NCBI GenBank assembly: GCA_025362795.1 | Contig: JANYFE010000066.1 | Span: 1-35,684 of the forward strand | Direction: 5' to 3' | Source: Rhodobacterales bacterium | GTDB lineage: Bacteria; Pseudomonadota; Alphaproteobacteria; Rhodobacterales; Rhodobacteraceae | Length of the DNA stretch: 35,684 nucleotides | Part shown: in pieces, positions 8,558-16,655 of the stretch | How the letters are laid out: each line of letters opens with the position of its first letter | Numbering within the stretch: the first letter of the stretch is position 1 | Made by a program: the position numbers and the translations under genes | The notes under the pieces: model-generated | What the model was told of the DNA's origin: nothing | The model's input: the letters and a program-made list of their open reading frames with translations, nothing else | Database searches by the model: none

Positions 8558-8590
8558 ATCAACCTTGCGTCAACTTATGGTTGATCATAA
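8558..8590. promoter_or_regulatory. Inverted repeats upstream of VPLPA-CTERM gene
   Basis: ATCAACC and GGTTGAT form 7-bp arms 14 bp apart; TTATG/CATAA at 8575-8590 overlaps the right arm. They lie 47-79 bp upstream of the start in the AT-rich part, where an operator or promoter element would be expected. No protein can be named. Confidence 0.3.
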
Positions 8591-8702
8591 TTACAACAAA
8601 ATATTGCCACAGTTACCATACAACGCCAAAAAACGACATCAAGCCCTGCGTTGCTCCGGCTGGTGCTAAAAGGCCCGCGAAAACGTCTTTGCAAGTCCTG
8701 TT

Positions 8703-8975
8703 TTAACTAGCGATCCATGCCCCCGAACCGTCGTGGAGCACCCTATACAATACCGAGGTGCAAGGCTGGGCCGCGGCAAGATCCGGCCCGGCCCGAAGCC
8801 CGCCGCTCTGTCCACGCCAACCGCAACCCGGGCCGAACAGGGTCATCGGCGTCTGGTCAAAGAGACCCGCAATGTCCTGCGGCCAAATGCCCGGCTTCCC
8901 CGCGACGTGATCGCCGGAAAACCCCAAGGCCACCGACCCATCCGACTTTCGCGGCCCCGCCCGATCGAGCGTCAC
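8703..8975 (-). pseudogene. Possible gene remnant or doubtful small ORF
   Basis: A 90-codon frame from GTG 8975 to TAA 8703 reads GFSGDHVAGKPGIWPQDI and LFDQTPMTLFGPGCGWRG in its centre, with a reasonable amino-acid mixture and no shadowing by another gene. The frame extends only nine codons further upstream before a stop. The GTG has GGGAG directly against it, too close for normal initiation. I do not recognise a family. It may be the 3' remnant of a gene lost between the neighbours, or simply a chance frame in high-GC DNA. Confidence 0.25.
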
Positions 8976-9064
8976 CTCCCGCCAACGCCGGGCCAGCCGT
9001 CAGGACCAGACCGGGTTCCACCCGCAAGTCCCGCCGTCAGTAGGCAAAAACCTGGCTACCCTTG

Positions 9065-9080
9065 GCTTTGCGCGCAAAGC
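9065..9080. repeat. Perfect 16-bp palindrome downstream of proS
   Basis: GCTTTGCG is followed immediately by its reverse complement CGCAAAGC. It lies 82 bp beyond the proS stop. There is no T-run, so it is not a standard terminator. Flanking CCCTT and AAGGG could lengthen the stem with internal loops. Confidence 0.45.
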
Positions 9081-9161
9081 ACAGAAGGGCCGACCCCGAT
9101 CCTGCCGCGGTCGCCGGGCAAGGCGGGATTCTACGCGCCCCGCTCCACACCCCGCCACGCC

Positions 9162-10499
9162 TCATACCCCGTCGTAGATCGCCGCGATCTTGGCCACCGC
9201 CGCTTCCGCCGTCATCTCTTCCGAAACCCCGGTCCGCCGCGATGTTACCTCGACCACGCCATTCGCCAGCCCGCGCGGCCCGACGGTGATCCGCCACGGC
9301 AGCCCGATCAGGTCCATCGTCGCAAATTTCGCCCCCGCCCGCTCGTCCCGGTCATCATACAGCGCCTCAAGCCCCAACAACTGAAGCGCCTTGTACAGCC
9401 CGTCACAGGCCGCATCCGTCCCGGCATCGCCCTGCTTCAGGTTCACGATCCCCACCGGGAACGGCGTGACACCCTCGGGCCAGATGATCCCCTTGTCGTC
9501 ATGCGACGCCTCGATGATCGCGCCCAGCAGCCGCGACACGCCAATCCCGTGTGACCCCATCTCAACCGGCACCCGGGTGCCTTCTGCGGTAACAACCGTC
9601 GCGCCCATTGCCTCCGAATACTTGGTGCCAAAGTAGAAGATCTGCCCGACCTCGATCCCCCGCGCGACCTTGCGCCGCGCTTCGGGAATGGCGTCAAACA
9701 ACGCCGGATCATGGGTCTCGTCGGTGCGTGCATACAGCGTGGTAAACTCCTGACACACCGCCGCCACCGCGGCCCGGTCGTCATAATCCACCGCCCGCGC
9801 CCCCAGTTTCAATTCCGTAACGGCGCTGTCGAAAAACACCTCCGACTCGCCGGTCGCGGCCAGCACAAGGAATTCGTGGGTATTGTCGCCGCCAATCGGC
9901 CCCGAAGCCGCCCGCATCGGGATCGCCGTCAGGCCCATCCGCTCATAGGTCCGCAAATAGCTGACCATATGCCGGTTGTAGGCATGCAGGGCCGCGTCCT
10001 TGTCGATGTCAAAGTTATAGCCGTCCTTCATCAGAAACTCGCGCCCCCGCATCACGCCAAACCGCGGGCGCAACTCGTCGCGGAACTTCCATTGAATGTG
10101 GTACAGCGTCAAAGGCAGGCTTTTGTAACTGGTCACATGGCTGCGGAAAATGTCGGTGATCATCTCCTCGTTGGTCGGCCCGAACAGCAGATCGCGCCCG
10201 CCGCGGTCCTTGATCCGCAGCATCTCGTCGCCATAATCGTCATAACGCCCGCTCTCGCGCCACAGATCTGCCGGCTGCAAAGTCGGCATCAGCAAGGGGA
10301 TATGCCCCGCCCGCTGCTGCTCTTCGTTGACGATCGTCTCGATCCGCCGCAGCACCCGCAACCCCAACGGCAACCACGAATAGATCCCCGCCGCCTGCTG
10401 CTTGATCATCCCCGCCCGCAGCATGTAGCGATGCGACACAATCTGCGCCTCGGCAGGATTTTCCTTGAGAACGGGCAGGAAATAACGGGTCAGACGCAT
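9162..10499 (-). CDS. proS: Prolyl-tRNA synthetase (short form without editing insert)
   Basis: Cytosolic class II aminoacyl-tRNA synthetase that charges tRNA-Pro. At 445 residues it is the compact alphaproteobacterial form; bacterial enzymes with the INS editing domain are about 570. The insert would lie between motifs 2 and 3 and is absent. Motif 1 surrounds P69/P72 ([15 protein letters not shown]), FGPTNEE is at 107-112, motif 2 ([19 protein letters not shown]) is at about 137-155, and motif 3 contains [16 protein letters not shown] 10499 has GAGG seven bases upstream and agrees with family starts. It is on the same strand as the LuxR-like gene upstream, separated by 65 bp that include a small hairpin (CCCGTT-CCT-AACGGG, 10525-10539). 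In many alphaproteobacteria proS is next to lolC/lolD; here about 7 kb separate them. Confidence 0.96.
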   Translation of the reverse strand: MRLTRYFLPVLKENPAEAQIVSHRYMLRAGMIKQQAAGIYSWLPLGLRVLRRIETIVNEEQQRAGHIPLLMPTLQPADLWRESGRYDDYGDEMLRIKDRGGRDLLFGPTNEEMITDIFRSHVTSYKSLPLTLYHIQWKFRDELRPRFGVMRGREFLMKDGYNFDIDKDAALHAYNRHMVSYLRTYERMGLTAIPMRAASGPIGGDNTHEFLVLAATGESEVFFDSAVTELKLGARAVDYDDRAAVAAVCQEFTTLYARTDETHDPALFDAIPEARRKVARGIEVGQIFYFGTKYSEAMGATVVTAEGTRVPVEMGSHGIGVSRLLGAIIEASHDDKGIIWPEGVTPFPVGIVNLKQGDAGTDAACDGLYKALQLLGLEALYDDRDERAGAKFATMDLIGLPWRITVGPRGLANGVVEVTSRRTGVSEEMTAEAAVAKIAAIYDGV

Positions 10500-10564
10500 G
10501 GGATGGCCTCATTGAAACGGTTTTCCCGTTCCTAACGGGTCAAACCGCCCCAAGCAAGCCGCCG

Positions 10565-11092
10565 CTACTCCGACGCCGGTCGCGCCTGTTCCGGCAACCC
10601 CTCGGCCAGCAAGTCTTCCACAAAGAAAGCCGCAAACTGGGCGCGATTGCTGGTGCCGGCCTTGGCATATATCCCGGATAACTGCGCCCTTACTGTCCCC
10701 ATTGCGGCTTTTCGCAGCGCCGCGATCTCGGCAATATCCAGACCCTTCAGCGCCAGATACGCCACGTCCCGCTCTGCCGGGGTCAACTGCCACGCCTCGA
10801 ACTGGTCTCGGATCACCCGGTTCATCTCGCCACTGGCTGTTGCTAGGGCACTGTCCTGCTTGCCTTGATGGATCATCGCGCGGCGCAACTCGACCGCCCC
10901 CAAACCCACCCCGATTGCCAGCGCCAGCGTCACCAGCGCCTCTTGCCACGGCCGCCCCGACGGGCCGTTCTCATCCATCTCGGTGACGGTATCGACGACA
11001 AAGAACAGCGCCGCCGCAATTTCGATCAGCAAGACCAACGCCAACACAGCCGGTCTGCCGCCCCGCCGCTCAGGTTCACGCGTTGCTGTCAT
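10565..11092 (-). CDS. Membrane-anchored LuxR-type transcriptional regulator
   Basis: A 175-residue protein that joins two predicted N-terminal membrane helices (about 16-37, [18 protein letters not shown]; and about 49-67, ALVTLALAIGVGLGAVEL) to a C-terminal LuxR/GerE helix-turn-helix (about 103-165). The HTH is recognisable from LTPAERDVAYLALKG, DIAEIAALRKAAMGTVRAQL and IYAKAGTSNRAQF, the standard four-helix pattern. A short helical linker (about 68-100) connects them. No receiver or autoinducer domain is present, so the membrane part may itself sense a signal or hold the regulator near the cytochrome. GGAG lies four to five bases before ATG 11092. Its start overlaps the end of the cytochrome b561 gene by 17 bp, strong evidence for coupled expression. 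Targets are unknown; its own operon is the first candidate. Confidence 0.85.
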   Translation of the reverse strand: MTATREPERRGGRPAVLALVLLIEIAAALFFVVDTVTEMDENGPSGRPWQEALVTLALAIGVGLGAVELRRAMIHQGKQDSALATASGEMNRVIRDQFEAWQLTPAERDVAYLALKGLDIAEIAALRKAAMGTVRAQLSGIYAKAGTSNRAQFAAFFVEDLLAEGLPEQARPASE

Positions 11093-11741
11093 TTCGCTCC
11101 GTCACCGATCCTGCAATCCCCGATTTGCGGTCGCCAAACACCATCGGCAAGATCAGATTGCGCCGCATCACCAGCCCTTCGATGAATACGCCACCGACAT
11201 GCAGACTTACCAGCAACAGGATCAGGTTCGCCACAGTACCATGAACCATTTTGACCAGATCGCCAGCGCTTGACTCGGAATCAGTCGTCCCAAGCGTTGA
11301 CCAATCGTCGGAATTCACCGCAGCTTCCTGCTGGGCCGCACCGAACGGGTTCGGCCCTGACATGTAAAAGCCCGTTGCCGTCATAACCGCCATCGACGCC
11401 CATAACGCATATACCATGATCGCCCCCGCCGGGTTGTGCGAGCCGTAAAGCCGCGGCCGGCCCGCAAGCAAATCCCGCGTATGGCCGACTGCCGCTTTCG
11501 GATCAGGCGGAAACGCCGAAAACCGCGCCTCGCGCGGGCCGGTCACTCCCCAGATCAGCCGCACCACCAGCAGGATCATGCCGACCCAACCGATCCAGAC
11601 ATGCGCAGCACTCCCGCCGCGCGTGATCACCTCATTGCCAAAAACGACGGCAGCGATGCCCCAATGGCTGACCCTGACGACCCGGTCCCACAGGGCCGGG
11701 GGGCTTGCGCCCCCCAAGTCCGTTTTGATCATCTCAGTCAT
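11076..11741 (-). CDS. Cytochrome b561 family membrane protein
   Basis: A 221-residue inner-membrane di-heme b-type cytochrome. Four hydrophobic helices are visible (about 24-40, 48-66, 104-126, 168-190). Candidate heme ligands are H26 (VSHWG), H47 (AAHVWIGW), H102 (GSHNPAG), H167 (MVHGT) and H181 (SLHVGG), a pattern typical of the bacterial cytochrome b561/Ni-hydrogenase b-type group that passes electrons between the quinone pool and a periplasmic partner. The start ATG 11741 lies inside the end of the PepSY gene (8-bp overlap, ATGACTGA), and the next gene overlaps its end by 17 bp. ATG 11732 is a possible second start. An acidic, serine-rich loop (about 137-162) between helices 3 and 4 is longer than usual. 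Confidence 0.9.
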   Translation of the reverse strand: MTEMIKTDLGGASPPALWDRVVRVSHWGIAAVVFGNEVITRGGSAAHVWIGWVGMILLVVRLIWGVTGPREARFSAFPPDPKAAVGHTRDLLAGRPRLYGSHNPAGAIMVYALWASMAVMTATGFYMSGPNPFGAAQQEAAVNSDDWSTLGTTDSESSAGDLVKMVHGTVANLILLLVSLHVGGVFIEGLVMRRNLILPMVFGDRKSGIAGSVTERNDSNA

Positions 11742-12000
11742 TGCTTTTCTTGATGTCGAGGATCGCGCCGGTCTTCGGGTCGATGCTGACATCCCAGGCC
11801 GTCTTGGTCACGGTCTCGGTGCAAATCGCTTCGACCTTGCCGCCCTCGGCTTCGAATCTGGTGACGGGGCAGCCGGCTTTTGCCAAAGCCGCCTTGGCGG
11901 GGGCGGAACCGGTGCCGACAATATCGCCGACAACCGGCATGGCGCTGGCCGCCAGCGGTGCGATCAGTAAGCTCAGGGCAAGAAGAATGGTACGGGTCAT
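11734..12000 (-). CDS. Small periplasmic PepSY-domain protein
   Basis: An 88-residue exported protein with a signal peptide (MTRTILLALSLLIAPLAASA, cleavage after ASA near residue 20). The mature part is a single PepSY-like module ending in TAWDVSIDPKTGAILDIKKSND, where 'D-P-K-T-G-(A/x)-I-L' is the usual C-terminal strand of PepSY. Small PepSY proteins of this kind are often encoded next to cytochrome b561 genes and may bind or shield its periplasmic face; that role is inference. A cysteine pair, C44 (AGCPV) and C59 (AICTE), could form a disulfide. The ribosome-binding site AAGGA lies six bases before ATG 12000, and the gene overlaps cytochrome b561, so it is the first gene of a three-gene operon. 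Confidence 0.82.
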   Translation of the reverse strand: MTRTILLALSLLIAPLAASAMPVVGDIVGTGSAPAKAALAKAGCPVTRFEAEGGKVEAICTETVTKTAWDVSIDPKTGAILDIKKSND

Positions 12001-12332
12001 GTGGTGTCCTTCAGGTTGATCTATGGTCTGACAGCCCACTGTCCGACAGCAGGCAGAGTTTGGTTTCACCCCTGCCGATGGTCCGGCAAAAGCGGCCTTC
12101 CGACGATCCACAGCATTGGCTGCGAATGATCCCGGCTCGTCCCACTTGCACCTCCACCGCCATCCCGACCATGCGCCAACAGGTGCGTTTTGCCGTCCTA
12201 AGCAACTGCTTATGCCCGAATCCACCATCAAGCGCGGCGCCACGCCGCGATTGACCCCAACAACCCCATCCCCCCCTTGCGCCAACCCCTCCCCCGCATG
12301 ATATGTCCCTCCTGACCCCACCGGAGCTGCTC
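12001..12332. other. 332-bp divergent intergenic region
   Basis: It separates the PepSY/b561/LuxR operon from the perM-hdaA operon and must contain both promoters. A near-identical direct repeat (12027-12035 and 12042-12050) lies close to the PepSY start, and a 7-bp stem hairpin (CGCGGCG-CCA-CGCCGCG, 12233-12249) lies nearer perM. No CDS or RNA gene was recognised. Confidence 0.45.
12027..12050. promoter_or_regulatory. Direct repeat and palindrome upstream of the PepSY operon
   Basis: TCTGACAGC and TCCGACAGC form a 9-bp direct repeat with a 15-bp period; CTGTC-C-GACAG (12039-12049) is also a perfect palindrome. The site is 27-50 bp before the PepSY start, a suitable place for a regulator such as the LuxR-type protein of the same operon. 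This is a positional guess. Confidence 0.3.
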
Positions 12333-13403
12333 ATGCCCCTTCCGATCCACATCCAAGGCCGCACCTGGGGCATCGCCGCCGCGTTGTTTTTCGTGGCCCT
12401 CTGGTTCCTCGGCTCGGTCATGCTGCCGTTCATGGTCGCGGCAGCGGTCGCCTATTTCCTCGACCCGGTCGCGGACCGGCTGGAACGGCTGGGTCTCAGC
12501 CGCACCGCCGCCACCACCGTCATCACTCTTGCCGCCATCCTGATCATCGTCCTTCTGGTCCTCGCCGTCATCCCGGTACTCGTCAGCCAGCTGTCTGCCC
12601 TGATCAACGCCGCCCCCGCCATCGCCGCCCGTCTGCAGGTCTTTCTCACCACCCGCTTTCCAGAACTGAACGACAGCACCTCCGTCGTCCGCCAGTCGCT
12701 GGCCGAAATCGCCGGCGCCATTCAGGCGCGCGGGGGGGCGCTGGCCCAAACCCTCGTCACCTCGGTGCTGAGCGTCGTAAGCTGGCTCTTGTTCATCGTC
12801 GTCGTGCCGGTTGTTGCCTTCTATCTGCTGCTTGACTGGGACCACATGGTCGCCCGCGTCGACGACCTTTTGCCCCGCGACCACGCCCCGACCATCCGCC
12901 AGCTCGCCCACGAGATTGACCTGGTCTTGGCCGGTTTCGTGCGCGGCCAGCTGTCGGTCTGCCTGATACTTGCGGTCTATTACGCCACCGCGCTGATGGC
13001 CGCCGGCCTGCAATTCGGCCTGATCGTCGGCGCCATCGCGGGCGCGATCACCGTCATTCCCTATATCGGCGCCCTGATCGGCGGTGCGCTTGCCCTTGGC
13101 CTCGCCTTTTACCAGTTCTGGGGCGACTGGGTGTCGATCGGCCTGATCGCCGCCATTTTCGGCTTCGGGCAGTTCATGGAGGGCAACGTGATCACCCCGC
13201 GTCTGGTCGGCAAGTCGATCGGCCTGCATCCGGTGTGGCTGATGCTGGCCCTGTCGGTGTTCGGCGCGATCTTCGGCTTCCCCGGCCTGCTGGTTGCCGT
13301 TCCGATTTCCGCCGCACTGGGCGTGCTGATCCGCTTTGGTCTGGACCAATACCGCGACAGCCTGCTCTACAAAGGCACCATCGGCCCAGAGCAAGACCGG
13401 TGA
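12333..13403 (+). CDS. AI-2E/PerM family transporter
   Basis: A 356-residue polytopic inner-membrane protein of the AI-2E transporter (PerM/UPF0118) family. Hydrophobic segments appear at about 10-45, 58-85, 145-170, 205-265 (several), 267-290 and 305-340. Family motifs are visible: [24 protein letters not shown] near the N-terminus, '[17 protein letters not shown]' in the centre, and [23 protein letters not shown] near the C-terminus, followed by 'G-F-x-G-L-L-V-A-V-P'. Family members have been linked to autoinducer-2 export or ion transport, so the cargo is unknown. ATG 12333 has GGAG seven bases upstream and is preferred over ATG 12303. Its stop overlaps the GTG start of hdaA, so the two form a coupled pair. 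Confidence 0.88.
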   Translation: MPLPIHIQGRTWGIAAALFFVALWFLGSVMLPFMVAAAVAYFLDPVADRLERLGLSRTAATTVITLAAILIIVLLVLAVIPVLVSQLSALINAAPAIAARLQVFLTTRFPELNDSTSVVRQSLAEIAGAIQARGGALAQTLVTSVLSVVSWLLFIVVVPVVAFYLLLDWDHMVARVDDLLPRDHAPTIRQLAHEIDLVLAGFVRGQLSVCLILAVYYATALMAAGLQFGLIVGAIAGAITVIPYIGALIGGALALGLAFYQFWGDWVSIGLIAAIFGFGQFMEGNVITPRLVGKSIGLHPVWLMLALSVFGAIFGFPGLLVAVPISAALGVLIRFGLDQYRDSLLYKGTIGPEQDR

Positions 13404-14053
13404 GCACCCAGCTCGCCTTCGACCTGCCCCTTCTGGAAACCTACCGCCCCGAGGATTTCTTTCCCTCCCCCGCAAACGCCGCCGCCCTGCACGCCGCCAA
13501 AACGACGCCGCGCCTTCTCCTGATCGGGCCCACCGGCTCCGGCAAGACCCATCTTGCCCATATCTGGGCTGCGACCCATCAGGCCGATCTGCTGCCCGTC
13601 ACCGACCTTGGCGACATTCTGCCCTATCTCGCCCCCACCGCCGCCATCGCCATCGACGCCGCCGACCATGCCAGCCGCGACGAGGCCGCGCTGTTCCACC
13701 TTCACAACCTGCTCGCGGCGCAGGGCAGGCTCTTGCTGACGGCCACTGCCCCGCCCCGCGACTGGGCCCATCTTCCCGACCTGCGCAGCCGCCTGCAAGC
13801 GATGCCCACGGCCCTCCTCGCCCCGCCCGACGACGCTCTTCTGTCCGCCGTCCTGATCAAACTTTTTGCCGACCGCCAGATCGTTGTCCCGCCCAACCTG
13901 ATCGCCTACCTCATCACCCGCATGACCCGGTCCATCGCCACTGCCCGCGCACTTGTCGCAACACTCGACGCCCGTGCCCTCGCCCTCGCCCGCCCAATCA
14001 GCCGCAGCCTTGCCGCCGAAATATTCGACCGCGACACCGCCGCCGCCGTCTGA
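13400..14053 (+). CDS. hdaA: DnaA-related regulatory inactivator HdaA
   Basis: A 217-residue AAA+ protein, shorter than DnaA and without its DNA-binding domain IV. It starts at GTG 13400, overlapping the perM stop by 4 bp. The N-terminal QLAFDLP (residues 4-10) is a good beta-clamp-binding motif, as needed by Hda/HdaA proteins that act with the clamp to stimulate ATP hydrolysis on DnaA and limit re-initiation. Walker A GPTGSGKT is at 43-50, the Walker B strand AIAIDAAD at about 82-89, sensor 1 in [12 protein letters not shown], and an arginine-rich segment [16 protein letters not shown] follows, which is also the DnaA-family 'box VII' region. The perM-hdaA-ppk order is, from memory, common in Rhodobacterales. 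DnaA itself is excluded by length. Confidence 0.88.
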   Translation: MSTQLAFDLPLLETYRPEDFFPSPANAAALHAAKTTPRLLLIGPTGSGKTHLAHIWAATHQADLLPVTDLGDILPYLAPTAAIAIDAADHASRDEAALFHLHNLLAAQGRLLLTATAPPRDWAHLPDLRSRLQAMPTALLAPPDDALLSAVLIKLFADRQIVVPPNLIAYLITRMTRSIATARALVATLDARALALARPISRSLAAEIFDRDTAAAV

Positions 14054-14216
14054 ACCACAGCCGTCCATCGCGGCCCAGACCTCTCCATCAGCCCAAACTG
14101 CGCGGCTCCCCGCAACACCGCGGCTCGCCCGTACCCTGCCAAAAACATCCCCCTTTTTTCCGACAGCCCGCCACCCCCGACGCCCATCGCTGGACATCAC
14201 CTCTGCCGGGTGACAC

Positions 14217-14234
14217 CCTTCACCAAACCGTCAC
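14217..14234 (+). promoter_or_regulatory. Candidate Pho box upstream of ppk1
   Basis: CCTTCAC-CAAA-CCGTCAC is a 7-4-7 direct repeat whose halves match the PhoB half-site CTGTCA(T/C) at 4 to 5 of 7 positions. It ends 22 bp before the ppk1 ATG. PhoB control of polyphosphate kinase is known in other bacteria. The match is imperfect, so this is a suggestion only. Confidence 0.3.
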
Positions 14235-14256
14235 AATCCCCAGCCATAAGCCGCCC

Positions 14257-16434
14257 ATGACCCACGCCGATTTCCTCAAAGCCCCGTTCGTCGAACCCCT
14301 CGCCATCAGCGATGCGGAACGCACCAGCCCCCGCCGCTTTTACAACCGCGAAATGTCGTGGCTCGCCTTCAACTGGCGCGTGCTGGACGAGGCGTCGAAC
14401 CCCGCCGTGCCCTTGCTGGAACGCCTGCGCTTTTTGTCCATTTCGGCCACCAACCTGGATGAATTCTACACCGTCCGTGTCGCAGGACTGCGCGCCCAGC
14501 TGCGCAACGGCAATGCGCCAATGTCCGACGATGGCCGCACGCCCGCCGAACAACTCGCGCTGATCCACGCCAACGCCCGCCGCCTGATGCTGACCCAGCA
14601 GGCGGTGTTCAACAAACTGCGCAAAGCGATGGAGCTGGAGGGCATCTCCATCGCCACCCGTTCCAAACTGACCCAGCGCGACCTCAAGTTTCTCGAAGAA
14701 AACTTCCTGTCCAAGGTGTTCCCGGTTCTCTCGCCGCTCGCCATCGACCCTGCCCATCCGTTCCCCTTCATTCCCAACACCGGCTTTACTCTCGCGCTGG
14801 AACTGGAACGTGTCACCGACCGCCGCTCGCTCAAGGCTCTACTGCCGATCCCGCAGCAGATCGCCCGTTTCGTGCCGCTGCCCGGCAAGCCCGGCGAACA
14901 GCGCTTCCTGCCACTGGAGGAACTCCTGCTCCTCCATCTCGACATGCTGTTCCCGGGCTATACCGACAAAGGCCACTGCATCTTCCGCGTTCTGCGCGAC
15001 AGCGATCTCGAAGTCGAGGACGAGGCCGAAGATCTGGTACGCGAATTTGAATCCGCCCTGAAACGCCGCCGCCGGGGCGAGGTGATCCGCCTGAAACTCT
15101 CCGCCGGTGCCCCCGAAGACCTGCGCGCCCTGATCATGGAAGAACTCGGCGTCACCAAGGACGAAATGGTCGAGGTGCGCGGCCTCCTGGGTGTTGCCGA
15201 CCTCAAGGAACTGGTCCTGTCCTCCCGCCCCGACCTGCTGTGGCCGCCCTTCACCCCCCGCGTGCCGGAACGGGTGCAGGATCACGACGGCGACCTCTTC
15301 GCCGCCGTCCGCCAGAAAGACATGCTGCTGCATCACCCGTATGAGACCTTCGATATGGTGATCCGCTATCTCGAACAGGCGGCGCGCGACCCCAACGTGC
15401 TGGCCATCAAGCAAACCCTCTACCGCACCTCCGCCAACTCCCCCATCGTCTCCGCCCTGTGCGAGGCGGCAGAGGCGGGCAAATCCGTCACCGCCCTCGT
15501 CGAACTCAAAGCCCGCTTTGACGAGGCCGCCAACATCCTGCAAAGCAGGCGCCTCGAACGCGCAGGTGCCCATGTCGTCTACGGCTTCATGCACCTGAAA
15601 ACCCACGCGAAAATCTCCACCGTGGTGCGCCGGGAGGGTGACAACCTCGTCACCTATACCCATTACGGCACCGGCAATTACCATCCGATCACTGCCCGCA
15701 TCTATACCGACCTGTCGTTCTTCACCTGCGATGCCGCCCTCGGCCGCGATGCCACCAAGGTTTTCAACTACCTCTCCGGCTATGTGCAGCCCGAGGGCCT
15801 CGAAAACCTTGCGATCGCCCCCACCACCCTAAAACCCCGCCTGCTGGCCCTGATCGCGGCAGAGGCAGACCACGCCCGCGCCGGGCGTCCCGCCGAAATC
15901 TGGATCAAACTCAACTCGCTGTTCGAGCCCGACGTGATCGACGCCCTTTACGCTGCGTCGCAGGCGGGTGTGAAAATCTCCCTCGTCATTCGCGGCATCT
16001 GCGGCCTGCGCCCCGGCATCAAGGGCCTGTCCGAAAACATCCGCGTCAAATCCATCGTCGGCCGCTTCCTCGAACACTCCCGCATCATGTGCTTTGGCGC
16101 GGGCGAAGGCCTGCCGTCCAAAGCCGCGCAGGTGTTCCTGTCCTCCGCAGACTGGATGGACCGCAACCTGTCGCGCCGCGTTGAAACGCTGGTGGAAATC
16201 CACAACCCCACCGTCCGCAGCCAGATCATGGGCCAGATCATGGCCGCCAACCTCGCGGACGAGGCGCAATCCTGGGTGTTGCGCCCCGACGGCACCTACC
16301 GCCGCGAACTCCCGGCCGGAGCCACGCTTTTCAATTGCCACCGCTTCTTCATGGAAAATCCCTCGCTCTCCGGTCGCGGCACAGCCGGTGTCAAAGACGC
16401 CCCCGCCTCGCCGGTGAATGACCGATACCCCTGA
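14257..16434 (+). CDS. ppk1: Polyphosphate kinase 1
   Basis: A 725-residue enzyme that reversibly transfers the gamma-phosphate of ATP to a growing polyphosphate chain. Domain order follows PPK1: an N-terminal helical domain ([19 protein letters not shown] at about 28-46), a head domain (about 125-330), and two PLD-like catalytic domains. The autophosphorylated histidine corresponds to H450 in [10 protein letters not shown] and the second catalytic histidine to H607 in [21 protein letters not shown] at about 467-477 is a conserved phosphate-binding segment. ATG 14257 is the first start that fits the family; the frame happens to stay open much further upstream across hdaA, but that is a codon-bias artefact. 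ppx follows after 221 bp. Synthesis and degradation genes side by side suggest a common phosphate- or stress-linked control. Confidence 0.97.
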   Translation: MTHADFLKAPFVEPLAISDAERTSPRRFYNREMSWLAFNWRVLDEASNPAVPLLERLRFLSISATNLDEFYTVRVAGLRAQLRNGNAPMSDDGRTPAEQLALIHANARRLMLTQQAVFNKLRKAMELEGISIATRSKLTQRDLKFLEENFLSKVFPVLSPLAIDPAHPFPFIPNTGFTLALELERVTDRRSLKALLPIPQQIARFVPLPGKPGEQRFLPLEELLLLHLDMLFPGYTDKGHCIFRVLRDSDLEVEDEAEDLVREFESALKRRRRGEVIRLKLSAGAPEDLRALIMEELGVTKDEMVEVRGLLGVADLKELVLSSRPDLLWPPFTPRVPERVQDHDGDLFAAVRQKDMLLHHPYETFDMVIRYLEQAARDPNVLAIKQTLYRTSANSPIVSALCEAAEAGKSVTALVELKARFDEAANILQSRRLERAGAHVVYGFMHLKTHAKISTVVRREGDNLVTYTHYGTGNYHPITARIYTDLSFFTCDAALGRDATKVFNYLSGYVQPEGLENLAIAPTTLKPRLLALIAAEADHARAGRPAEIWIKLNSLFEPDVIDALYAASQAGVKISLVIRGICGLRPGIKGLSENIRVKSIVGRFLEHSRIMCFGAGEGLPSKAAQVFLSSADWMDRNLSRRVETLVEIHNPTVRSQIMGQIMAANLADEAQSWVLRPDGTYRRELPAGATLFNCHRFFMENPSLSGRGTAGVKDAPASPVNDRYP

Positions 16435-16491
16435 AACTGAACCAAAGTTTCACGTCATCTGCCTCCCGATATCCCACAGGGCAAGCGGCGC

Positions 16492-16507
16492 CCGGAAAAT
16501 CTTCCGG
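16492..16507. repeat. Hairpin in ppk1-ppx intergenic region
   Basis: CCGGAA-AATC-TTCCGG forms a perfect 6-bp stem with a 4-base loop, 58 bp after ppk1. There is no T-run, so it is not a classical terminator; it could stabilise the ppk1 mRNA 3' end or be a processing site. Confidence 0.35.
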
Positions 16508-16655
16508 ACCAAGATGTCCCCCAAAGCATGCCGCGCAATCCCGAGCGGCAGGCGGCCCGTGACACCCCCGGCGCTTCCAGCAAGGACAGCCTGCATTGAC
16601 CACTCGCCCCGCATCCGCCATGCAATCTCAATCGGACGCTGAAGGGGAATCAGAC

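Larger units (their letters stand above)
8512..9161. other. Gene-poor 650-bp region between VPLPA-CTERM gene and proS
   Basis: The first 130 bp are AT-rich for this genome and should hold the promoter of the VPLPA-CTERM gene. An inverted repeat ATCAACC (8558-8564) / GGTTGAT (8579-8585) and an overlapping TTATG/CATAA pair lie 47-79 bp upstream of its start. A doubtful minus-strand frame (8703-8975) and a 16-bp palindrome (9065-9080) occupy the rest. No convincing RNA gene or intact CDS was seen. Confidence 0.5.

Noticed and set aside
8590-8640. TGGC-N-TTG pattern upstream of the VPLPA-CTERM gene suggesting a sigma-54 promoter
   Set aside because: Spacing between the -24-like and -12-like elements is off by one base and the TGC is missing.
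13336-14256. Upstream extension of the ppk1 frame by more than 300 codons
   Set aside because: The frame overlaps perM's end and all of hdaA and reads as Pro/Arg-rich low-complexity sequence. Family alignment and a clean ATG place the start at 14257.
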